Positions 1-10,080 of a stretch of 64,000 nucleotides of DNA are shown here, piece by piece. The stretch spans positions 95,935,055 to 95,999,054 of the forward strand of contig OZ012684.1 of assembly GCA_963942565.1 (NCBI GenBank), given 5' to 3'. How positions within the stretch are numbered: the stretch's first letter is position 1; each line of letters starts with the position of its first letter. This DNA comes from Maea johnstoni (lineage: Eukaryota; Annelida; Polychaeta; Spionida; Magelonidae). The notes under the pieces were generated by a model. The model did not search any database. It had not been told where the DNA came from and was given only the letters and a program-made list of their open reading frames with translations. The translations under genes were made by a program, and so were the position numbers.

Positions 1-50
1 GGTAGAGGAAAAACCAGGCCCAAAAAATGATCCCCGTAAGCTACGTTAAA

Positions 51-119
51 AGTATTATAAAAATAATAAAATAATAAAAGAAAACAAAATAAAATGATAT
101 AAAGCAACGAAAAATCAAA
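51..119. repeat. A-rich low-complexity tract (one per monomer)
   Basis: A tract of about 70 bp made almost only of A and T on the plus strand (repeats of taataaa and aaaacaaaat). Two versions exist. Most monomers have aaataataaaagaaaac. Monomers that follow a B monomer have aaattaataaaa, usually with ataaaac after it. The tract may bend or open easily. No gene is seen in it. Confidence 0.8.
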
Positions 120-157
120 GTGGGAAGCATGGCCATGTATGTTATAAGATAAACATT

Positions 158-172
158 AAAAAAAAAGTAAAA
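158..172 (-). terminator. RNA polymerase III terminator of 5S copy 1 (type present in every monomer)
   Basis: On the minus strand, seven bases after the gene's last C, come TTTT (172-169), AC, then a second run of nine T (166-158). A run of four or more T is the usual Pol III stop, and the second run would serve as a back-up. Every monomer has this at the same offset. Monomers that follow a B monomer have TTTTT at the first position. The length of the second run varies between copies. Confidence 0.85.
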
Positions 173-179
173 GAGAGCA

Positions 180-297
180 GCCTACAACACACAGTATTCC
201 CAGGCGGTCACCCATCCAAGTACTAACTGCGCTCGATGTTGCTTAACTTCGGTGATCGGACGAGAACCGGTGCATTCAACATGATATGGTCGTAGGC
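180..297 (-). rRNA. 5S ribosomal RNA, copy 1
   Basis: 5S rRNA is a structural RNA of the large ribosomal subunit, made by RNA polymerase III. The minus strand reads GCCTACGACC at the 5' end and GTTGTAGGC at the 3' end; these ends pair as helix I. The internal control region is easy to see: box A near +50 to +64 (AGTTAAGCAACATCG), the intermediate element near +67 to +72, and box C near +80 to +97 (TGGATGGGTGACCGCCTG). Helix II pairs +16-21 with +57-62. The 118 nt is close to the usual 119-121; one or more 3' U residues may be added from the flank. Consensus copy in an A monomer. The array is repeated, so the individual copy that is expressed cannot be told. Confidence 0.98.
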
Positions 298-320
298 ATT
301 TGCTTACGACTTTTTAGAGA
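298..320 (-). promoter_or_regulatory. A/T-rich 5' flanking element of 5S copy 1 (type present in every monomer)
   Basis: On the minus strand CTAAAAAG lies at about -20 to -13 from the first base of 5S. Several invertebrate 5S genes need a TATA-like element some 20-30 bp upstream in addition to the internal boxes; this is the best candidate here, although slightly closer than usual. The flank is nearly invariant. It differs in copies 40, 43-45 and 46. Confidence 0.5.
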
Positions 321-372
321 CCAAATGCATCTCAAACAGGAAGTGTCCCAACATCATGCCTTACTCTCTTTA

Positions 373-535
373 TTTCCTGTTTCTCCTGCCCAGGAAATAC
401 TCTAGAATAACGCCAAGGCTCAGGGATCTGTCCACACGTCAGCCTATACACTCTTGGCAGTCATGTTCTCGTCCTTTGGCTTAATTAGCACCACATTTCA
501 GTGCTGCCATCTATTCGCAGCTAGCAGAAGTGCTA
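373..535. other. cluster of short inverted repeats upstream of 5S (one per monomer)
   Basis: Five inverted repeats lie close together: TTTCCTG/CAGGAAA (373-379 and 391-397); GCCAAG/CTTGGC (412-417 and 453-458) with inner GCT/AGC and GGA/TCC; AGCAC/GTGCT (487-491 and 501-505); GCTGC/GCAGC (503-507 and 517-521); TAGCA/TGCTA (522-526 and 531-535). All arms appear unchanged in the monomers compared, while class differences (the AATT indel, catttcag versus catttatg, acactctt versus acacgctt) fall in loops or between arms. It could be a structured RNA, a protein-binding region or only conserved by homogenisation. Confidence 0.5.
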
Positions 536-561
536 CCACCTCGTATCTCACTGCCAAACTC

Positions 562-572
562 TGGACTGTCCA
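562..572. repeat. short inverted repeat TGGACTGTCCA
   Basis: Five-base arms around one central base. Class D monomers change it (one arm base in the tgtcga form, the centre in the accgtcc form), so it is less constrained than the cluster at 373-535. Confidence 0.4.
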
Positions 573-886
573 TGGTCTTATGGGGTTAAGTTGTGAATAT
601 CCAGTCGTTTAAAATGTTTCAAAGCCTACACCCTCATCCTCATAATAGAACCAACTGTGACTGTCTAGGCCATCGGTGAGCAGAGCATTTAAGGTACCAC
701 TTACGGTATCTCCAAACCTCACATAGGCTTGCACACAGAAAAGAAAGATTTTGGCTTTTAATTTTCTTGATATTGAATTTCGCCAAATCGAGGGCGCTTT
801 AAAGTAGCACTTTGGGCATCAAGTCTTATCGGATTTGCTTCAAACGTTGGATCTAAATAGCTAATAGTATTACAAATATAAATAGT

Positions 887-902
887 TAGATTATGCAATC
901 TA
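887..902. repeat. inverted repeat TAGATT-ATGC-AATCTA
   Basis: A perfect six-base inverted repeat with a four-base centre, seen in all full monomers at the same offset. No function is known to me. Confidence 0.5.
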
Positions 903-1403
903 GAAGTTTAGAAATATGCCTTTTTCTCATTTTCAATGAAAAATCGGAAAGAAATGGTCATGCAATTTGAACACAGCAAAAAGTAGAGAAAGTGCGATAG
1001 TTTTCCCCCTGTTTTGATATTTTCTCCAGATCAAAGGAATTTGATGGTTGGCAAGTGTGGATAGCATCTCTGTTTGATAACACTATGCATGTTTTTAATG
1101 TGTTTACCCCAAATATTTACAACCTGCAAGGAGCTTACATTTATGATTCTCAATGTTTTCTCAATTAAAAGACCTTTCAGGCAATATATACTTTATATTG
1201 GCCAAGAAGTCAAATTAAAGCAGGGTAGAGGAAAAACCAGGCCCAAAAAATGATCCCCGTAAGCTACGTTAAAAGTATTATAAAAATAATAAAATAATAA
1301 AAGAAAACAAAATAAAATGATATAGAGCAACGAAAAATCAAAGTGGGAAGCATGGCCATGTATGTTATAAGATAAACATTAAAAAAAAAAGTAAAAGAGA
1401 GCA

Positions 1404-1521
1404 GCCTACAACACACAGTATTCCCAGGCGGTCACCCATCCAAGTACTAACTGCGCTCGATGTTGCTTAACTTCGGTGATCGGACGAGAACCGGTGCATT
1501 CAACATGATATGGTCGTAGGC
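1404..1521 (-). rRNA. 5S ribosomal RNA, copy 2
   Basis: Consensus 5S sequence, 1224 bp from copy 1, in a B monomer whose spacer carries the 60-codon frame. Confidence 0.98.
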
Positions 1522-2257
1522 ATTTGCTTACGACTTTTTAGAGACCAAATGCATCTCAAACAGGAAGTGTCCCAACATCATGCCTTACTCTCTTTATTTC
1601 CTGTTTCTCCTGCCCAGGAAATACTCTAGAATAACGCCAAGGCTCAGGGATCTGTCCACACGTCAGCCTATACACTCTTGGCAGTCATGTTCTCGTCCTT
1701 TGGCTTAATTAGCACCACATTTCAGTGCTGCCATCTATTCGCAGCTAGCAGAAGTGCTACCACCTCGTATCTCACTGCCAAACTCTGGACTGTCCATGGT
1801 CTTATGGGGTTAAGTTGTGAATATCCAGTCGTTTAAAATGTTTCAAAGCCTACACCCTCATCCTCATAATAGAACCAACTGTGACTGTCTAGGCCATCGG
1901 TGAGCAGAGCATTTAAGGTACCACTTACGGTATCTCCAAACCTCACATAGGCTTGCACACAGAAAAGAAAGATTTTGGCTTTTAATTTTCTCGATATTGA
2001 ATTTCACCAAATCGAGGGCGCTTTAAAGTAGCACTTTGGGCATCAAGTCTTATCGGATTTGCTTGAAACGTTGGATCTAAATAGCTAATAGTATTACAAA
2101 TATAAATAGTTAGATTATGCAATCTAGAAGTTTAGAAATATGCCTTTTTCTCATTTTCAATGAAAAATCGGAAAGAAATGGTCATGCAATTTGAACACAG
2201 CAAAAAGTAGAGAAAGTGCGATAGTTTTCCCTCTGTTTTGATATTTTCTCCAGATCA

Positions 2258-2440
2258 ATGGAATTTGATGGTCGGCAAGTGTGGATAGCATCTCTGTTTG
2301 ATAACACTATGCATGTTTTTAATGTGTTAACCCCAAATATTTACAACCTGCAAGGAGCTTACATTTATGATTCTCATGTTTTCTCAATTAAAAGACCTTT
2401 CAGGCAATATATACTTTATATAGGCCAAGAAGTCAAATAA
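2258..2440 (+). other. 60-codon spacer open frame of B monomers (probably not a working gene)
   Basis: A frame of 60 codons starting MEFDGRQVWIASLFDNTMHV and ending in Lys then TAA. The same protein is encoded at 5925, 9593, 13256, 16924, 19884, 25995, 30883, 35769, 40656, 44320, 46763, 49203, 56530, 60194 and 62638 (183 bp each). What is seen: residues 3-23 loosely resemble one blade of a YVTN/NHL-type beta-propeller; a pyrimidine-rich tract ending in CAG (2225-2253) stands just before the ATG; AATAAA overlaps the stop. This looks like a captured last exon. Against coding: monomers of other classes lack the ATG or have a one-base shift, and most class differences change the amino acid. Identity among copies is explained by homogenisation. 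Confidence 0.3.
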
Positions 2441-2627
2441 AAGCAGGGTAGAGGAAAAACCAGGCCCAAAAAATGATCCCCGTAAGCTACGTTAAAAGTA
2501 TTATAAAAATAATAAATTAATAAAATAAAACAAAATAAAATGATATAAAGCAACGAAAAATCAAAGTGGGAAGCATGGCCATGTATGTTATAAGATAAAC
2601 ATTACAAAAAAATTTAAAAAGAGAGCA

Positions 2628-2745
2628 GCCTACAACACACAGTATTCCCAGGCGGTCACCCATCCAAGTACTAACTGCGCTCGATCTTGCTTAACTTCGG
2701 TGATCGGACGAGAACCGGTGCATTCAACATGATATGGTCGTAGGC
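2628..2745 (-). rRNA. 5S ribosomal RNA, copy 3, +60 variant
   Basis: In a C monomer. Plus-strand c at 2686 (g in the consensus) makes RNA position 60 a G instead of C. This base lies in box A and pairs with G18 in helix II, so the change should leave a mismatch in that helix. The same change is in copy 6 only. Confidence 0.96.
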
Positions 2746-3846
2746 ATTTGCTTACGACTTTTTAGAGACCAAATGCATCTCAAACAGGAAGTGTCCCAAC
2801 ATCATGCCTTACTCTCTTTATTTCCTGTTTCTCCTGCCCAGGAAATACTCTAGAATAACGCCAAGGCTCAGGGATCTGTCCACACGTCAGCCTATACACT
2901 CTTGGCAGTCATGTTCTCGTCCTTTGGCTTAGCACCACATTTATGTGCTGCCATCTATTCGCAGCTAGCAGAAGTGCTACCACCTCGTATCTCGCTGCCA
3001 AACTCTGGACTGTCCATGGTCTTATGGGGTTAAGTTGTGAATATCCAGTCGTTTAAAATGTTTCAAAGCCTACACCCTCATCCTCATAATAGAACCAACT
3101 GTGACTGTCTAGGCCATCGGTGAGCAGAGCATTTAAGGTACCACTTACGGTATCTCCAAACCTCACATAGGCTTGCACACAGAAAAGAAAGATTTTGGCT
3201 TTTAATTTTCTTGATATTGAATTTCGCCAAATCGAGGGCGCTTTAAAGTAGCACTTTGGGCATCAAGTCTTATCGGATTTGCTTCAAACGTTGGATCTAA
3301 ATAGCTAATAGTATTACAAATATAAATAGTTAGATTATGCAATCTAGAAGTTTAGAAATATGCCTTTTTCTCATTTTCAATGAAAAATCGGAAAGAAATG
3401 GTCATGCAATTTGAACACAGCAAAAAGTAGAGAAAGTGCGATAGTTTTCCCTCAGTTTTGATATTTTCTCCAGATCAAAGGAATTTGATGGTTGGCAAGT
3501 GTGGATAGCATCTCTGTTTGATAACACTATGCATGCTTTTAATGTGTTTACCCCAAATATTTACAACCTGCAAGGAGCTTACATTTATGATTCTCAATGT
3601 TTTCTCAATTAAAAGACCTTTCAGGCAATATATACTTTATATTGGCCAAGAAGTCAAATTAAAGCAGGGTAGAGGAAAAACCAGGCCCAAAAAATGATCC
3701 CCGTAAGCTACGTTAAAAGTATTATAAAAATAATAAAATAATAAAAGAAAACAAAATAAAATGATATAAAGCAACGAAAAATCAAAGTGGGAAGCATGGC
3801 CATGTATGTTATAAGATAAACATTAAAAAAAAAGTAAAAGAGAGCA

Positions 3847-3964
3847 GCCTACAACACACAGTATTCCCAGGCGGTCACCCATCCAAGTACTAACTGCGCT
3901 CGATGTTGCTTAACTTCGGTGATCGGACGAGAACCGGTGCATTCAACATGATATGGTCGTAGGC
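3847..3964 (-). rRNA. 5S ribosomal RNA, copy 4
   Basis: Consensus sequence in an A monomer, first of the second A-B-C trimer. Spacing is 1219 bp because the preceding C monomer lacks AATT. Confidence 0.98.
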
Positions 3965-5070
3965 ATTTGCTTACGACTTTTTAGAGACCAAATGCATCTC
4001 AAACAGGAAGTGTCCCAACATCATGCCTTACTCTCTTTATTTCCTGTTTCTCCTGCCCAGGAAATACTCTAGAATAACGCCAAGGCTCAGGGATCTGTCC
4101 ACACGTCAGCCTATACACTCTTGGCAGTCATGTTCTCGTCCTTTGGCTTAATTAGCACCACATTTCAGTGCTGCCATCTATTCGCAGCTAGCAGAAGTGC
4201 TACCACCTCGTATCTCACTGCCAAACTCTGGACTGTCCATGGTCTTATGGGGTTAAGTTGTGAATATCCAGTCGTTTAAAATGTTTCAAAGCCTACACCC
4301 TCATCCTCATAATAGAACCAACTGTGACTGTCTAGGCCATCGGTGAGCAGAGCATTTAAGGTACCACTTACGGTATCTCCAAACCTCACATAGGCTTGCA
4401 CACAGAAAAGAAAGATTTTGGCTTTTAATTTTCTTGATATTGAATTTCGCCAAATCGAGGGCGCTTTAAAGTAGCACTTTGGGCATCAAGTCTTATCGGA
4501 TTTGCTTCAAACGTTGGATCTAAATAGCTAATAGTATTACAAATATAAATAGTTAGATTATGCAATCTAGAAGTTTAGAAATATGCCTTTTTCTCATTTT
4601 CAATGAAAAATCGGAAAGAAATGGTCATGCAATTTGAACACAGCAAAAAGTAGAGAAAGTGCGATAGTTTTCCCCCTGTTTTGATATTTTCTCCAGATCA
4701 AAGGAATTTGATGGTTGGCAAGTGTGGATAGCATCTCTGTTTGATAACACTATGCATGTTTTTAATGTGTTTACCCCAAATATTTACAACCTGCAAGGAG
4801 CTTACATTTATGATTCTCAATGTTTTCTCAATTAAAAGACCTTTCAGGCAATATATACTTTATATTGGCCAAGAAGTCAAATTAAAGCAGGGTAGAGGAA
4901 AAACCAGGCCCAAAAAATGATCCCCGTAAGCTACGTTAAAAGTATTATAAAAATAATAAAATAATAAAAGAAAACAAAATAAAATGATATAAAGCAACGA
5001 AAAATCAAAGTGGGAAGCATGGCCATGTATGTTATAAGATAAACATTAAAAAAAAAAGTAAAAGAGAGCA

Positions 5071-5188
5071 GCCTACAACACACAGTATTCCCAGGCGGTC
5101 ACCCATCCAAGTACTAACTGCGCTCGATGTTGCTTAACTTCGGTGATCGGACGAGAACCGGTGCATTCAACATGATATGGTCGTAGGC
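5071..5188 (-). rRNA. 5S ribosomal RNA, copy 5
   Basis: Consensus sequence in a B monomer. Confidence 0.98.
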
Positions 5189-6294
5189 ATTTGCTTACGA
5201 CTTTTTAGAGACCAAATGCATCTCAAACAGGAAGTGTCCCAACATCATGCCTTACTCTCTTTATTTCCTGTTTCTCCTGCCCAGGAAATACTCTAGAATA
5301 ACGCCAAGGCTCAGGGATCTGTCCACACGTCAGCCTATACACTCTTGGCAGTCATGTTCTCGTCCTTTGGCTTAATTAGCACCACATTTCAGTGCTGCCA
5401 TCTATTCGCAGCTAGCAGAAGTGCTACCACCTCGTATCTCACTGCCAAACTCTGGACTGTCCATGGTCTTATGGGGTTAAGTTGTGAATATCCAGTCGTT
5501 TAAAATGTTTCAAAGCCTACACCCTCATCCTCATAATAGAACCAACTGTGACTGTCTAGGCCATCGGTGAGCAGAGCATTTAAGGTACCACTTACGGTAT
5601 CTCCAAACCTCACATAGGCTTGCACACAGAAAAGAAAGATTTTGGCTTTTAATTTTCTCGATATTGAATTTCACCAAATCGAGGGCGCTTTAAAGTAGCA
5701 CTTTGGGCATCAAGTCTTATCGGATTTGCTTGAAACGTTGGATCTAAATAGCTAATAGTATTACAAATATAAATAGTTAGATTATGCAATCTAGAAGTTT
5801 AGAAATATGCCTTTTTCTCATTTTCAATGAAAAATCGGAAAGAAATGGTCATGCAATTTGAACACAGCAAAAAGTAGAGAAAGTGCGATAGTTTTCCCTC
5901 TGTTTTGATATTTTCTCCAGATCAATGGAATTTGATGGTCGGCAAGTGTGGATAGCATCTCTGTTTGATAACACTATGCATGTTTTTAATGTGTTAACCC
6001 CAAATATTTACAACCTGCAAGGAGCTTACATTTATGATTCTCATGTTTTCTCAATTAAAAGACCTTTCAGGCAATATATACTTTATATAGGCCAAGAAGT
6101 CAAATAAAAGCAGGGTAGAGGAAAAACCAGGCCCAAAAAATGATCCCCGTAAGCTACGTTAAAAGTATTATAAAAATAATAAATTAATAAAATAAAACAA
6201 AATAAAATGATATAAAGCAACGAAAAATCAAAGTGGGAAGCATGGCCATGTATGTTATAAGATAAACATTACAAAAAAATTTAAAAAGAGAGCA

Positions 6295-6412
6295 GCCTAC
6301 AACACACAGTATTCCCAGGCGGTCACCCATCCAAGTACTAACTGCGCTCGATCTTGCTTAACTTCGGTGATCGGACGAGAACCGGTGCATTCAACATGAT
6401 ATGGTCGTAGGC
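6295..6412 (-). rRNA. 5S ribosomal RNA, copy 6, +60 variant
   Basis: In a C monomer. Carries the C60-to-G change (plus-strand c at 6353) that breaks the G18-C60 pair, as in copy 3, three monomers and 3,667 bp away. Confidence 0.96.
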
Positions 6413-7513
6413 ATTTGCTTACGACTTTTTAGAGACCAAATGCATCTCAAACAGGAAGTGTCCCAACATCATGCCTTACTCTCTTTATTTCCTGTTTCTC
6501 CTGCCCAGGAAATACTCTAGAATAACGCCAAGGCTCAGGGATCTGTCCACACGTCAGCCTATACACTCTTGGCAGTCATGTTCTCGTCCTTTGGCTTAGC
6601 ACCACATTTATGTGCTGCCATCTATTCGCAGCTAGCAGAAGTGCTACCACCTCGTATCTCGCTGCCAAACTCTGGACTGTCCATGGTCTTATGGGGTTAA
6701 GTTGTGAATATCCAGTCGTTTAAAATGTTTCAAAGCCTACACCCTCATCCTCATAATAGAACCAACTGTGACTGTCTAGGCCATCGGTGAGCAGAGCATT
6801 TAAGGTACCACTTACGGTATCTCCAAACCTCACATAGGCTTGCACACAGAAAAGAAAGATTTTGGCTTTTAATTTTCTTGATATTGAATTTCGCCAAATC
6901 GAGGGCGCTTTAAAGTAGCACTTTGGGCATCAAGTCTTATCGGATTTGCTTCAAACGTTGGATCTAAATAGCTAATAGTATTACAAATATAAATAGTTAG
7001 ATTATGCAATCTAGAAGTTTAGAAATATGCCTTTTTCTCATTTTCAATGAAAAATCGGAAAGAAATGGTCATGCAATTTGAACACAGCAAAAAGTAGAGA
7101 AAGTGCGATAGTTTTCCCTCAGTTTTGATATTTTCTCCAGATCAAAGGAATTTGATGGTTGGCAAGTGTGGATAGCATCTCTGTTTGATAACACTATGCA
7201 TGCTTTTAATGTGTTTACCCCAAATATTTACAACCTGCAAGGAGCTTACATTTATGATTCTCAATGTTTTCTCAATTAAAAGACCTTTCAGGCAATATAT
7301 ACTTTATATTGGCCAAGAAGTCAAATTAAAGCAGGGTAGAGGAAAAACCAGGCCCAAAAAATGATCCCCGTAAGCTACGTTAAAAGTATTATAAAAATAA
7401 TAAAATAATAAAAGAAAACAAAATAAAATGATATAAAGCAACGAAAAATCAAAGTGGGAAGCATGGCCATGTATGTTATAAGATAAACATTAAAAAAAAA
7501 GTAAAAGAGAGCA

Positions 7514-7631
7514 GCCTACAACACACAGTATTCCCAGGCGGTCACCCATCCAAGTACTAACTGCGCTCGATGTTGCTTAACTTCGGTGATCGGACGAGAA
7601 CCGGTGCATTCAACATGATATGGTCGTAGGC
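7514..7631 (-). rRNA. 5S ribosomal RNA, copy 7
   Basis: Consensus sequence in an A monomer, first of the third trimer. Confidence 0.98.
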
Positions 7632-8738
7632 ATTTGCTTACGACTTTTTAGAGACCAAATGCATCTCAAACAGGAAGTGTCCCAACATCATGCCTTACTC
7701 TCTTTATTTCCTGTTTCTCCTGCCCAGGAAATACTCTAGAATAACGCCAAGGCTCAGGGATCTGTCCACACGTCAGCCTATACACTCTTGGCAGTCATGT
7801 TCTCGTCCTTTGGCTTAATTAGCACCACATTTCAGTGCTGCCATCTATTCGCAGCTAGCAGAAGTGCTACCACCTCGTATCTCACTGCCAAACTCTGGAC
7901 TGTCCATGGTCTTATGGGGTTAAGTTGTGAATATCCAGTCGTTTAAAATGTTTCAAAGCCTACACCCTCATCCTCATAATAGAACCAACTGTGACTGTCT
8001 AGGCCATCGGTGAGCAGAGCATTTAAGGTACCACTTACGGTATCTCCAAACCTCACATAGGCTTGCACACAGAAAAGAAAGATTTTGGCTTTTAATTTTC
8101 TTGATATTGAATTTCGCCAAATCGAGGGCGCTTTAAAGTAGCACTTTGGGCATCAAGTCTTATCGGATTTGCTTCAAACGTTGGATCTACATAGCTAATA
8201 GTATTACAAATATAAATAGTTAGATTATGCAATCTAGAAGTTTAGAAATATGCCTTTTTCTCATTTTCAATGAAAAATCGGAAAGAAATGGTCATGCAAT
8301 TTGAACACAGCAAAAAGTAGAGAAAGTGCGATAGTTTTCCCCCTGTTTTGATATTTTCTCCAGATCAAAGGAATTTGATTGTTGGCAAGTGTGGATAGCA
8401 TCTCTGTTTGATAACACTATGCATGTTTTTAATGTGTTTACCCCAAATATTTACAACCTGCAAGGAGCTTACATTTATGATTCTCAATGTTTTCTCAATT
8501 AAAAGACCTTTCAGGCAATATATACTTTATATTGGCCAAGAAGTCAAATTAAAGCAGGGTAGAGGAAAAACCAGGCCCAAAAAATGATCCCCGTAAGCTA
8601 CGTTAAAAGTATTATAAAAATAATAAAATAATAAAAGAAAACAAAATAAAATGATATAAAGCAACGAAAAATCAAAGTGGGAAGCATGGCCATGTATGTT
8701 ATAAGATAAACATTAAAAAAAAAAAGTAAAAGAGAGCA

Positions 8739-8856
8739 GCCTACAACACACAGTATTCCCAGGCGGTCACCCATCCAAGTACTAACTGCGCTCGATGTTG
8801 CTTAACTTCGGTGATCGGACGAGAACCGGTGCATTCAACATGATATGGTCGTAGGC
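8739..8856 (-). rRNA. 5S ribosomal RNA, copy 8
   Basis: Consensus sequence in a B monomer. The A-run behind the terminator is slightly longer here, giving a 1225-bp step. Confidence 0.98.
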
Positions 8857-9962
8857 ATTTGCTTACGACTTTTTAGAGACCAAATGCATCTCAAACAGGA
8901 AGTGTCCCAACATCATGCCTTACTCTCTTTATTTCCTGTTTCTCCTGCCCAGGAAATACTCTAGAATAACGCCAAGGCTCAGGGATCTGTCCACACGTCA
9001 GCCTATACACTCTTGGCAGTCATGTTCTCGTCCTTTGGCTTAATTAGCACCACATTTTAGTGCTGCCATCTATTCGCAGCTAGCAGAAGTGCTACCACCT
9101 CGTATCTCACTGCCAAACTCTGGACTGTCCATGGTCTTATGGGGTTAAGTTGTGAATATCCAGTCGTTTAAAATGTTTCAAAGCCTACACCCTCATCCTC
9201 ATAATAGAACCAACTGTGACTGTCTAGGCCATCGGTGAGCAGAGCATTTAAGGTACCACTTACGGTATCTCCAAACCTCACATAGGCTTGCACACAGAAA
9301 AGAAAGATTTTGGCTTTTAATTTTCTCGATATTGAATTTCACCAAATCGAGGGCGCTTTAAAGTAGCACTTTGGGCATCAAGTCTTATCGGATTTGCTTG
9401 AAACGTTGGATCTAAATAGCTAATAGTATTACAAATATAAATAGTTAGATTATGCAATCTAGAAGTTTAGAAATATGCCTTTTTCTCATTTTCAATGAAA
9501 AATCGGAAAGAAATGGTCATGCAATTTGAACACAGCAAAAAGTAGAGAAAGTGCGATAGTTTTCCCTCTGTTTTGATATTTTCTCCAGATCAATGGAATT
9601 TGATGGTCGGCAAGTGTGGATAGCATCTCTGTTTGATAACACTATGCATGTTTTTAATGTGTTAACCCCAAATATTTACAACCTGCAAGGAGCTTACATT
9701 TATGATTCTCATGTTTTCTCAATTAAAAGACCTTTCAGGCAATATATACTTTATATAGGCCAAGAAGTCAAATAAAAGCAGGGTAGAGGAAAAACCAGGC
9801 CCAAAAAATGATCCCCGTAAGCTACGTTAAAAGTATTATAAAAATAATAAATTAATAAAATAAAACAAAATAAAATGATATAAAGCAACGAAAAATCAAA
9901 GTGGGAAGCATGGCCATGTATGTTATAAGATAAACATTACAAAAAAATTTAAAAAGAGAGCA

Positions 9963-10080
9963 GCCTACAACACACAGTATTCCCAGGCGGTCACCCATCC
10001 AAGTACTAACTGCGCTCGATGTTGCTTAACTTCGGTGATCGGACGAGAACCGGTGCATTCAACATGATATGGTCGTAGGC
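9963..10080 (-). rRNA. 5S ribosomal RNA, copy 9
   Basis: Consensus sequence in a C monomer; unlike copies 3 and 6 it has the normal base at position 60. Confidence 0.98.

Larger units (their letters stand above)
298..1403. other. 5S spacer, copy 1 (model for all spacers)
   Basis: The gene-free DNA between two 5S genes. From left to right it holds the A/T-rich upstream element (298-320), a cluster of inverted repeats (373-572), an unremarkable stretch with two minor inverted repeats, a perfect inverted repeat at 887-902, the region matching the 60-codon frame of B monomers (about 1035-1218), and the next A-rich tract and terminator. I saw no tRNA, U6, U1, U2, U5 or histone gene in the spacer on either strand. 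Confidence 0.75.
1..3667. repeat. higher-order repeat, A-B-C trimer copy 1
   Basis: Three monomers in the order A, B, C form a 3,667-bp unit that recurs twice more. A has the AATT indel, cgcc/cttcaaac markers and no ATG at the spacer frame. B carries the 60-codon frame. C lacks AATT, has tctcgc for tctcac, and here has catttatg for catttcag. Its C monomer also carries a 5S variant at 2686 that is shared with the next trimer. Confidence 0.9.
3668..7334. repeat. higher-order repeat, A-B-C trimer copy 2
   Basis: This is a near copy of the 1-3667 block with the same class order and length. Its C monomer repeats the 5S gene +60 variant and the spacer markers cctcag and catgctttt seen in the first trimer. 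The shared private variants argue that these two trimers arose by duplication of a three-monomer block. Confidence 0.9.

Noticed and set aside
463-490. U2 snRNA-like string (ttctcgtcctttggctta)
   Set aside because: It recalls the start of U2, but the match stops after about 18 bases and the branch-site pairing motif GTAGTA and the Sm site are absent. Real U2 is far more conserved.
624-670. GCCTA...TAGGC pair as a degenerate second 5S gene
   Set aside because: Only the five end bases match. The interior lacks box A and box C and the length is 47 instead of about 118.
298-1403. tRNA or 5S-derived SINE in the spacer
   Set aside because: No B box (GGTTCGANTCC-like), no second internal control region, no target-site duplication and no oligo-A tail in the right place could be seen.
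298-1403. Histone or snRNA genes linked to 5S, as in some crustaceans and other animals
   Set aside because: No open frame of histone size and no conserved snRNA motif set occurs on either strand of the spacer.
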